Positions 1-7,951 of a stretch of DNA of 14,353 nucleotides are shown one piece after another. Under the pieces are notes generated by a model, which worked only from the letters and a program-made list of their open reading frames with translations, was not told where the DNA came from and made no database searches. Origin of the DNA: DATJZG01 sp035499295 (GTDB lineage: Bacteria; Myxococcota; Myxococcia; Myxococcales; Anaeromyxobacteraceae); contig DATJZG010000171.1 of the NCBI GenBank assembly GCA_035499295.1, positions 1 through 14,353 of the forward strand. Direction: 5' to 3'. Every line of letters begins with the position of its first letter. The stretch's first letter is position 1. The position numbers were made by a program, and so were the translations under genes.

Positions 1-306
1 GCCGGGAACCGCTCTCCGGCCTCTCCGCCCGCCTGCGCCCGCCCGCCCGACCTCACTCCTCCTTCGATCCCGGCGCGGGTGGCGGCGGTGTCGGTCTCCT
101 CCACCCAGATGTTCGTGGCCTGGGATCCGTCCACCGACGACGTGGGGGTGGTCGGCTACGAGGTGATGCGCGGCTCGAGCCTCATCGCCAAGGTCGCGGT
201 GACGCGCGCCCGCGAGCGCGCGCTCCTGCCGAACCAAGAGTACTGCTATTCGGTGGTGGCCATCGACGCCGCCGGGAACCGCTCCCCGGCCTCGCCGCCC
301 GCCTGC
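1..306 (+). repeat. Tandem FN3-domain DNA repeat, 270-nt period
   Basis: Bases 1-36 recur at 271-306 with two mismatches, both synonymous (third positions of Ser codons). The 270-nt period equals 90 codons, one FN3 domain. The near-identity of the boundary segments suggests recent domain duplication or gene conversion within the gene, and more copies may lie upstream of the window. Confidence 0.75.
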
Positions 307-633
307 TCCACCACCGCCGACCCCTCGCAGCTCGCGAGCCCGTCCGACCTGCGCGTGGTCCGCACCTCGCCGACCTCGATCCTCTTGCAGTGGGAGCCCT
401 CGGAGCAGGGGGGCGTCCTCTACCGCGTCTACGCCAAGGCGGGCACCGCGCAGGGGATCATGAAGGAGAGCACGCAGGGACTCACGAAGGACAACACCTT
501 CACCCCGCTGGGGCGACTGAGCGCCAAGCCCAACTGCTTCCGGGTGGCGGCGGTCGACTCCGAGGGAAGGGAGTCGCCGCGCTCGAACGAGGTCTGCGCG
601 GCGAGCACCGCCACCTCGGCGGCCGCGAACTAG
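1..633 (+). CDS. Fibronectin type III repeat protein, 3' end (5' end outside window)
   Basis: The reading frame is open from the first base, so the window holds only the last 210 residues of a longer protein; the GTG at 79 is internal, not a start. At least two full FN3-like domains and the tail of a third are visible, about 90 residues each. Domain ends carry the pattern Cys-x-Ser-Val-Val-Ala-Ile-Asp-Ala-Ala-Gly-Asn-Arg-Ser, then a second Cys. The last domain has the matching PNCFRVAAVDSEG and EVC. The paired cysteines suggest disulfides in an exported protein, which is inference because the N-terminus is missing. FN3 modules in bacterial secreted proteins mostly act as spacers or carbohydrate/surface-binding units beside an enzymatic domain. 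The protein ends in a short Ala/Ser/Thr tail with no membrane anchor or sorting signal. What the missing N-terminal part does cannot be told. It converges on the next gene with 49 bases between. Confidence 0.9.
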   Translation, partial: AGNRSPASPPACARPPDLTPPSIPARVAAVSVSSTQMFVAWDPSTDDVGVVGYEVMRGSSLIAKVAVTRARERALLPNQEYCYSVVAIDAAGNRSPASPPACSTTADPSQLASPSDLRVVRTSPTSILLQWEPSEQGGVLYRVYAKAGTAQGIMKESTQGLTKDNTFTPLGRLSAKPNCFRVAAVDSEGRESPRSNEVCAASTATSAAAN

Positions 634-656
634 GGTCGGAAGGCCGCCCCCACGGG

Positions 657-677
657 CCGCGGGCCCGCCGCCCGCGG
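657..677. terminator. GC hairpin between convergent genes, possible bidirectional terminator
   Basis: An 8-bp perfect GC stem (657-664 pairs with 670-677) with a 5-nt loop sits between the FN3 gene stop and the leftward gene stop. There is no T-tract on either side, so it is not a classical intrinsic terminator. Position and symmetry fit a shared end signal for both genes, but in GC-rich DNA such stems also occur by chance. Confidence 0.4.
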
Positions 678-682
678 GCGGC

Positions 683-2353
683 TCACGGGACGAGCGACAG
701 GACCGCGTAGCCCTGGAAGGCCGGCAGGACCGTCGAGACCGACCATCCGGAGGGGTTCAAGGCGAACTTCTCGTCGTCGCCGGTGACGGCGCGGAAGCGG
801 GCGCGGCGGGCCGAGCCCGCCACCCCGTCGCCGAGGAGCAGGGTGGCGCCGCGGACCGGCTCCGCGCCCAGGGAGACGAGGTGGACGTCGAGGCGCTTCG
901 GGGAGCGCCACAGGGAGGCGAGGACGGGCTTGCGCGACTGGACCTCCACCGCGCGCCGCTTGCGCCCGCGCAGCTGGTCGAGCGCCTTCGCCAGGGGCTC
1001 CGTGGCGGCCGGCCCTGCCGGCAGCCCGGCGGCGGGGTTCGCGACGAGGGGCGGCAGCACCACCAGGGTTCCCTCGCCCACCTTGGCCCCGGAGCTCTTC
1101 GCCTCGGGGAGGAAGCCGGGGAGCTGCTGCCCGTACTCGTCCACGAGGCCCGGCTCCCCGAAGGCGAGCACCTTCCCCCCGGTCTCGAGGAAGCGCGTCA
1201 CCGCCGCAGCCTCCGAGGCCGAGAGCGCGCTCGCCTGGGCGAGCACGAGGGCCGTCCCCTCCCGGGGAGCGGCCGGGGAGAGGGAGGCCGCCCACTGCAC
1301 GTGCATGCGGGAGAGGGTCTCTCCCGCCTCCTCCACGGCCATGCGGTGGAGACCGCGCGTCCACAGGTCGGCCTCCGGGGAGTAGTAGACGAGGCACTCC
1401 GCCACCGGGTCCCCGAAGGCGAGCGAATCGCGCCGCGCCACCTGGGCGTGGTGAAGCCTCCGCACCGCGGCGAGCGCCGTCGCCCGCTCCCCCTCCTCGA
1501 AGGCCACCTCCACGCCCGAGCTCGCGAGCGCTGCGGCGAGGCGCGCCACCTCCGCCGGGTCGGCATCCTCCGAGAGCTCCGCCGCGACGAAGCGCCGCCC
1601 CATCACCGCCCGCCACAGCCGGCCGGCCGCCACCCCGGTCTGGTGGGCCGCCACCCGGAGCGGGAAGACGGCGGCGTCGAGCGTCCGGCAGGCCTCGAAC
1701 TGCGCCGGGCCCGCCGCGTCGAAGCGGGCCCCGACCGGGAACTCGCGGCGGGCCGTGCGGGCCCGGTCGCGCACCGGGCGCACGTAGGCCTTCACCGCGT
1801 CGGCGAGCGACTCGTTCCGGAAGCGCCAGAAGTCGCGGCCGAAGTGGAGCTGCTCGAAGGTCACGGCGCCGGGCGAGGAGGCGAGCGCCTCGCCGGCGAT
1901 GCGCCGGTAGTCGAAGGCGCCGAACTGGGGGCCGTACTCGCGCCGCAGCCCGGCCTGGAAGGCGGCCTGGCAGGCGTCGGAGAACCCGGCCCCGAGGAGT
2001 CCGAGCGCGAGGACCGCGTCGGGGCGGTCGAGGAGGAGGCCGGCGTGGCCGCCGTCGAGCGCGGCCACCCCCTGCTCCGCCACCCTTTGGCGGTGCGCCG
2101 GGCTGTTCAGGCAGGCGCGCTCGAAGCCCGTGACGCCCGACACCTTCCCGTCCGCGGCCCGGCAGGCCTCGTCCTGGACGAGCGCCCGGCCCGCCGGCAG
2201 CCGCGCCCAGGTCCTCTCCGGCAGCCCCTCGGCGAGCTTGTCCGCCGGGTCGATGACGAGCGGAGCTCCTCCGGTCTCGGCGGCGAAGGCCTCCACCTCC
2301 GCCAGGGCGTCGCCGGGCCGGAGCCGGAAGGGCGCGAAGGCTTCGAGTGCCAC
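683..2353 (-). CDS. Hypothetical protein, glycoside-hydrolase-like with GATase-like C-terminal segment
   Basis: This 556-residue protein belongs to no family I can name with confidence. Two regions give a hint. Residues about 98-140 (ALDGGHAGLLLDRPDAV, then Asp-Ala-Cys, an Ala/Phe-rich helix and a Tyr-Gly) resemble the TIM-barrel strand of glycoside hydrolases, where 'G-hydrophobic-LDNP' precedes a C..C..F helix. Residues about 364-410 (TALVLAQASALSASEAAAV, a conserved Gly-Gly, FGEPGLVDEYG) resemble the class I glutamine-amidotransferase-like trimerisation domain of GH42-type beta-galactosidases and related putative hydrolases. The C-terminal 70 residues look like a beta-rich domain. The GTG at 2353 is the only usable start in the frame; no Shine-Dalgarno sequence is evident and there is no signal peptide, which is odd for such hydrolases. 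Catalytic acids cannot be assigned. The ORF is clearly coding by length and codon bias; its role is a weak inference. Confidence 0.75.
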   Translation of the reverse strand: MALEAFAPFRLRPGDALAEVEAFAAETGGAPLVIDPADKLAEGLPERTWARLPAGRALVQDEACRAADGKVSGVTGFERACLNSPAHRQRVAEQGVAALDGGHAGLLLDRPDAVLALGLLGAGFSDACQAAFQAGLRREYGPQFGAFDYRRIAGEALASSPGAVTFEQLHFGRDFWRFRNESLADAVKAYVRPVRDRARTARREFPVGARFDAAGPAQFEACRTLDAAVFPLRVAAHQTGVAAGRLWRAVMGRRFVAAELSEDADPAEVARLAAALASSGVEVAFEEGERATALAAVRRLHHAQVARRDSLAFGDPVAECLVYYSPEADLWTRGLHRMAVEEAGETLSRMHVQWAASLSPAAPREGTALVLAQASALSASEAAAVTRFLETGGKVLAFGEPGLVDEYGQQLPGFLPEAKSSGAKVGEGTLVVLPPLVANPAAGLPAGPAATEPLAKALDQLRGRKRRAVEVQSRKPVLASLWRSPKRLDVHLVSLGAEPVRGATLLLGDGVAGSARRARFRAVTGDDEKFALNPSGWSVSTVLPAFQGYAVLSLVP

Positions 2354-2656
2354 GGGGAGGGGGACCGTACACCGCCCGGCAATCGCAGGGCAACGCGCCG
2401 GGGCGAGCTGCCGAGTGGGCGAGCCGCTCCGGACGGGCCGAGGCGGGACCGGTTGCTTGGGGAGGCTCGCTGCCGGGGGGATGGCCCCGAGTCAACCCGC
2501 CCGAAGCGGAGGTCCCGAGGTGGGCAAAGGTGCGTAAGTCGTGGAGTTGACGATGGTTTGGGCGGGTGGTACCCACGAAAGAAGCCGGTGCGCTGTACCA
2601 TGCCCCAACGGGGCTAGAGTCACCCCCCACCCTGCATTTCAGGGAGGTCTTCTCGG
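2354..2656. other. Divergent intergenic region, 303 bp
   Basis: This gap separates the leftward hydrolase-like gene from the rightward motor operon. It contains the motor-operon promoter candidate (2547-2575) and a good ribosome binding site (AGGGAGG at 2641-2647, nine bases before the tolQ ATG). On the minus strand a TTGACT hexamer (plus-strand 2490-2495) could be a -35 box for the leftward gene, but no acceptable -10 lies at 16-18 bases. No small gene or RNA was recognised here. Confidence 0.6.
2547..2575 (+). promoter_or_regulatory. Sigma-70-like promoter candidate for tolQ-exbD-exbD operon
   Basis: TTGACG (2547-2552) is followed after exactly 17 bases by TACCCA (2570-2575). The -35 matches the consensus at five of six bases; the -10 is weaker. 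It lies about 80 bases before the tolQ start in the correct direction, and it is the best pair in the gap. Confidence 0.5.
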
Positions 2657-3346
2657 ATGGGCGAACTGTTCGGTGCCATTGCCAGGGTGTTCGAGGCCGG
2701 CGGCCTCGGGATGTACCCCATCGCCGTCGCCATGATCTTCGCCCTCACCATCATCGTGGACCGCATCTGGGTGCTCTACTTCAAGGCGGCGATCGACAAG
2801 GACGCCTTCATGCGGAGCCTGAAGAAGCTCGTCTACGCGGGCGAGCTCGACAAGGCCATCAGCTACGTGGCCGGTCAGAAGAAGGCCCCCCTCACCCAGG
2901 TCATCAAGGCCGGCCTCATCGCCGTCCCGAAGGGCGAGGAGGACGTCCAGGCGGCGCTCGACGAGTCCACCCTGCGCGAGGCGCCGGTCATCGAGCGGCG
3001 CACTGGCTACCTCGCCATGATCGGCAACGTGGCTACCCTCCTCGGCCTCCTCGGCACCATCATCGGGCTCATCAAGTCCTTCGGAGCGGTCTCGGCGGCG
3101 AACCCGGCGGACAAGGCGACCATCCTCTCCCAGGGCATCTCCGAGGCCATGAACTGCACCGCCTTCGGCCTCTCGGTCGCCATCCCGGCCCTCATCGCCT
3201 ACTCGGTCCTGCAGGGGCGGACGCAGCGGATGATGGACGACATCAACGAGTCGGCCGTCGGACTCCTGAACCTCATCCTCGCGAACCGCGACAAGATGAA
3301 GCTCCAGGCGAGCCGCCAGGAGATCCCCGAGGAGGTCGAGGCCTAG
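2657..3346 (+). CDS. MotA/TolQ/ExbB proton channel family protein
   Basis: This 229-residue inner-membrane protein has the TolQ/ExbB layout: a first membrane span near residues 18-40, a cytoplasmic domain, then two spans near 121-143 and 158-185. The second span carries the family core (GYLAMIGNVATLLGLLGTI, then IGLIKSF). The third holds the Thr-containing segment NCTAFGLSVAIPALIAY that lines the proton path in known members. The family forms a pentameric stator around two ExbD/TolR subunits and converts proton motive force into mechanical work. The ATG at 2657 is preceded by AGGGAGG at nine bases. One tolQ followed by two exbD/tolR genes is the layout of Tol-Pal-like units and also of the AglRQS gliding motor of Myxococcus. 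TolA, TolB, Pal and TonB are absent from the window, so which system it drives is undecided. Confidence 0.93.
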   Translation: MGELFGAIARVFEAGGLGMYPIAVAMIFALTIIVDRIWVLYFKAAIDKDAFMRSLKKLVYAGELDKAISYVAGQKKAPLTQVIKAGLIAVPKGEEDVQAALDESTLREAPVIERRTGYLAMIGNVATLLGLLGTIIGLIKSFGAVSAANPADKATILSQGISEAMNCTAFGLSVAIPALIAYSVLQGRTQRMMDDINESAVGLLNLILANRDKMKLQASRQEIPEEVEA

Positions 3347-3359
3347 GGGTCTCCCTAGG
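3342..3359 (+). promoter_or_regulatory. Perfect hairpin spanning the tolQ stop codon
   Basis: A 7-bp perfect inverted repeat (3342-3348 with 3353-3359) closes a 4-nt GTCT loop. The left arm contains the tolQ stop TAG (3344-3346), and the element ends ten bases before the Shine-Dalgarno of the next gene (GGAGGAG at 3370-3376). It contains two copies of CCTAGG, whose CTAG core is rare in many bacterial genomes. A likely role is setting mRNA stability or relative translation of motor subunits; this is inference. Confidence 0.55.
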
Positions 3360-3379
3360 ACCCGCGCGCGGAGGAGACG

Positions 3380-3877
3380 ATGGCTGGCGGCGGCGCCCCG
3401 GTACCGGAGAGTGGCGGCAGAGGGGGCAAGAAGAAGCGCCCGCTCGATGCGGTGATCAACGTGGTCCCCGCCATCGACCTGCTCGCCTGCACCATCTCCT
3501 TCCTGCTCTTCACCGCGGTCTGGACGCAGATCTCCCGGCTCCAGGTCCAGACGGGCGGCACCGGCGGCCCGGCCTCGGCCGACGAGAAGCGCCAGATCCA
3601 GGTCACCGTCACCCTCGGCGACCGCGGCATGACCCTCAGCACCTCGGCGGGCGTGGCGGTCGAGATCCCGGCTCTGGGAAAGAGCCCGGAGGGACAGCCG
3701 GTCCAGGACCTGAAGACGCTCTCCCAGAAGCTGAAGCAGATCAAGAACGAGTACCCGGACCAGTCCGCGCTCACCGTGGCCGCCGAGGACGGGATCCTCT
3801 ACGTCGACCTGGTGCGGGTCATCGACGCCGCCGTCGGCGTCGGGCTCCCCGCGGTCTCGGTCACGGCGGCGGGATAG
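3380..3877 (+). CDS. ExbD/TolR family protein, first copy
   Basis: This 165-residue protein has a short basic cytoplasmic N-terminus (GGKKKRPLD), one membrane span at about residues 26-50 and a periplasmic domain of about 110 residues. In the span, NVVPAIDLLACTISFLLF places Asp33 where ExbD/TolR proteins have their single essential proton-carrying aspartate. The periplasmic part ends in a segment resembling the ExbD fold (residues about 130-160, ALTVAAEDGILYVDLVRVID). GGAGGAG at 3370-3376 gives a close but good ribosome binding site for the ATG. It follows tolQ by 33 bases and precedes the second exbD copy by two bases, so the three are almost certainly cotranscribed. The two ExbD copies differ markedly in their periplasmic domains, suggesting a heteromeric rather than redundant pair. 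Confidence 0.92.
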   Translation: MAGGGAPVPESGGRGGKKKRPLDAVINVVPAIDLLACTISFLLFTAVWTQISRLQVQTGGTGGPASADEKRQIQVTVTLGDRGMTLSTSAGVAVEIPALGKSPEGQPVQDLKTLSQKLKQIKNEYPDQSALTVAAEDGILYVDLVRVIDAAVGVGLPAVSVTAAG

Positions 3878-3879
3878 CG

Positions 3880-4452
3880 ATGCCCATCGTCCTGCCAGGG
3901 CGGCGCCCCGCCAAGCGCTTCGAGGGCTCCAAGGTCGTCGGCGGCAAGATGCAGCAGGGCCACAAGTCGGTGAACGCCGACCTCAACGTCGTGCCCATGG
4001 TCGACATGATGACGATGCTCGTCATCTTCCTCCTCATGCAGTTCTCGGCGACCGGCGAGATCCTCTACATGCAGAAGGACATCAAGCTCCCGGACGCGCA
4101 GCACGGCCAGACCATCGAGGTGGCGCCGGTGGTGGCCATCAGCGCCTCGCAGATCGTGGTCTCGGGGCAGAAGGTGGCCGAGGTGGCGGAGGTGGAGAGG
4201 GGGGACGACTTCGCCATCCCCGGGCTCGAGGAGAAGCTCCGCGACGAGAAGAAGCGCTGGGACTTCATCCACCAGAACGACCCCGACCGGGAGAAGAACT
4301 GGAAGGGGGACGTGAACATCCAGGCGGACCAGAAGGTCCCCTTCCGGATCCTGAAGCGCGTCATGTACACGGCCGGCCAGGCCGGGTACTTCAACGTGAA
4401 CTTCGCCACCCTCGACCAGTCGAACGTCGCCGCGGTGGCGAAGGCCGACTGA
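3880..4452 (+). CDS. ExbD/TolR family protein, second copy
   Basis: This 190-residue protein starts at the ATG at 3880, two bases after the stop of the first exbD. The open frame extends far upstream, but that stretch overlaps tolQ and exbD in another frame and is not used. The cytoplasmic N-terminus is longer and basic (about 33 residues). The membrane span LNVVPMVDMMTMLVIFLLM carries Asp42 at the conserved proton-carrier position. The periplasmic domain contains a charged insert (residues about 105-145, rich in Glu, Lys, Asp and Trp) and a C-terminal segment KVPFRILKRVMYTAGQAGY typical of the ExbD fold. The ribosome binding site is weak (GGGA), fitting translational coupling to the gene before. 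With TolQ it would make a 5:2-type motor in which one of each ExbD copy could sit in the pore; that arrangement is inferred. Confidence 0.92.
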   Translation: MPIVLPGRRPAKRFEGSKVVGGKMQQGHKSVNADLNVVPMVDMMTMLVIFLLMQFSATGEILYMQKDIKLPDAQHGQTIEVAPVVAISASQIVVSGQKVAEVAEVERGDDFAIPGLEEKLRDEKKRWDFIHQNDPDREKNWKGDVNIQADQKVPFRILKRVMYTAGQAGYFNVNFATLDQSNVAAVAKAD

Positions 4453-4497
4453 TCTCGATCAAGAGTCCTTCCCCGGGACTCGCTCCGCGGGTGTCGT

Positions 4498-4512
4498 TGA
4501 CGCGTAGCGTCA
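4498..4512. promoter_or_regulatory. 6-3-6 inverted repeat upstream of hppA promoter
   Basis: TGACGC-GTA-GCGTCA is a perfect inverted repeat of six bases with a 3-base spacer. Its centre lies about 24 bases upstream of the -35 box at 4529, roughly -59 relative to the expected transcription start, a position used by activators. It could also be the tail hairpin of the motor operon, but it has no T-tract. No regulator can be named. Confidence 0.4.
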
Positions 4513-4528
4513 TGGGGGCTCGTCCGCC

Positions 4529-4557
4529 TTGCGAGGGCGGTACCGGTTCTGTAGTAT
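4529..4557 (+). promoter_or_regulatory. Sigma-70-like promoter candidate for hppA
   Basis: TTGCGA (4529-4534), a 17-base spacer and TAGTAT (4552-4557) make the best promoter pair seen in the window. Transcription would start near 4563-4566, giving hppA a leader of about 105 bases and separating it from the exbD operon. Confidence 0.6.
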
Positions 4558-4573
4558 CCCGCGCCTCCCGAAC

Positions 4574-4595
4574 GCCCGTTTCGGGCTTTTGCCCG
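4574..4595 (+). promoter_or_regulatory. Alternating hairpins in hppA leader, attenuator-like
   Basis: The leader has three 5-base blocks in a row: GCCCG (4574-4578), CGGGC (4582-4586) and GCCCG (4591-4595). Blocks one and two can pair around a TTT loop and are followed by TTTT, a miniature intrinsic terminator. Blocks two and three can pair instead around the TTTT loop, which would remove the terminator. The stems are short, so a regulatory role is speculative. Confidence 0.35.
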
Positions 4596-4671
4596 CGCCG
4601 CGCCGGGGCCCGGACTCGTCTGTCGCGTCCGCGCCCCTGTCCAAAGAACCTCGGAGGAAACTGGTCCCGCC

Positions 4672-7059
<2,388 letters not shown>

Positions 7060-7065
7060 CCCGCG

Positions 7066-7081
7066 GGCGAGGCGCCTCGCC
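7066..7081. repeat. Perfect 16-nt palindrome between hppA and Lon-domain gene
   Basis: GGCGAGGC is followed immediately by its reverse complement, beginning seven bases after the hppA stop and ending ten bases before the next start. As RNA it could fold into a 6-bp stem with a 4-nt loop, close to the ribosome binding site of the following gene. It may be an operator, an mRNA end-stabilising hairpin or chance in GC-rich DNA. Confidence 0.4.
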
Positions 7082-7091
7082 GGAAGAGGAG

Positions 7092-7805
7092 ATGTCGAGG
7101 CGCGGCGACAGCCCCGCCGCCGAGAGCCTCCGGGAGCTCCTCGGCGGGGCCGCCTCTGCCCTGAAGGTCTTCCCCCTGCCGGGCGGGATCGTCTTCCCCG
7201 GGACGCCCGCGCCCTTCCACATCTTCGAGCCCCGCTACCGGGCCATGGTCGAGGACGCGCTCCGCGGGGACCGGGTGCTGGCGGTCGCCGCCCTGTGCTC
7301 GGCCGACGACGCCCCCATGGCGCGAGCCCCGGTGCACCGCATCGCCGGGGCCGGCTTCATCGAGGCCGACGAGAAGCTCGCCGACGGGCGCTACACCATC
7401 ATGCTCCGGGGCGTGGCGCGGGTGCGGCTCCTGGAGGAGATCCTCGGCACGCCCAAGCCCTACCGGGAGTTCAAGGCGGAGATCCTGGACGACCTCTACC
7501 CCCCGGGCGGGCAGGCGGAGCTCTCCTCGGAGGTGGAGGCGCTCGAGCAGGTGGTGCTGGAGCTCGCGCGCCGGCTCCCCTCCGAGTCCGGCGCCCCGGA
7601 ACTCGCCGAGGCGGTGGCGCGGATGCGCATCCCCGCCCGGATGGCGGACCTGGTCGCGGCCGCGGTGGTGAACGACGACCGGGCGCGGCTGCGGATCCTC
7701 GAGGCGATCGAGGTGAAGGAGAGGATGGCGATCGTGATCCGCGAGGTGGCGGCGCTCCTGCTCCAGGTTCCGGGAAAGGGCGGCGCGCGCACGCCGAGCG
7801 CCTGA
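7092..7805 (+). CDS. Stand-alone Lon substrate-binding (N-terminal) domain protein
   Basis: This 237-residue cytoplasmic protein consists of the N-terminal substrate-recognition domain of Lon protease without the AAA+ or protease parts. The signature is near the start: FPLPGGIVFPGTPAPFHIFE then PRYRAMVEDAL (residues about 27-57). It is followed by a beta-rich region with DGRYTIMLRGVARVRLLEE (about 98-116) and a helical C-terminal half (about 145-225). Such stand-alone LON-domain proteins are widespread in bacteria; their role is not well defined and is often presumed to be protein binding. The ATG at 7092 has a GAGGAG directly before it, a spacing shorter than ideal. An open frame runs on upstream, but that part lies antiphase inside hppA and is not coding. 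The last residues (GKGGARTPSA) look disordered. It probably shares the hppA transcript. Confidence 0.88.
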   Translation: MSRRGDSPAAESLRELLGGAASALKVFPLPGGIVFPGTPAPFHIFEPRYRAMVEDALRGDRVLAVAALCSADDAPMARAPVHRIAGAGFIEADEKLADGRYTIMLRGVARVRLLEEILGTPKPYREFKAEILDDLYPPGGQAELSSEVEALEQVVLELARRLPSESGAPELAEAVARMRIPARMADLVAAAVVNDDRARLRILEAIEVKERMAIVIREVAALLLQVPGKGGARTPSA

Positions 7806-7863
7806 GCCCCTCCACTCCCCGTCGCTCCCTTTGGGGCCCCGGGCCGCCAGGGCTTCGGGCGCG

Positions 7864-7892
7864 TTGCGTAAACTCCACCGCGGGAACATGAT
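7864..7892 (+). promoter_or_regulatory. Promoter candidate for the rightward UDP-glucose dehydrogenase paralogue
   Basis: TTGCGT (7864-7869), a 17-base spacer and CATGAT (7887-7892) form a moderate sigma-70-like pair about 60 bases before the TTG start at 7952. It is the best match in the 146-bp gap after the Lon-domain gene, which otherwise shows no clear terminator. Confidence 0.4.
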
Positions 7893-7951
7893 TCCCCGAG
7901 GAATTCCGGGATGGGCTCCGACCGCCCCGGAGTGCTCCGCGGGGGTGTCGC

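Noticed and set aside
630..2630. Longer minus-strand frame of 666 codons over the hydrolase-like gene
   Set aside because: The translation is dominated by Arg, Gly, Pro and Ala with no motifs. The frame at 683-2353 has normal protein composition and a GATase-like segment.
2566..3879. Upstream extension of the second exbD frame to 628 residues
   Set aside because: It overlaps tolQ and the first exbD in another frame and is Arg/Pro/Gly-rich. The ATG at 3880 gives a normal ExbD length.
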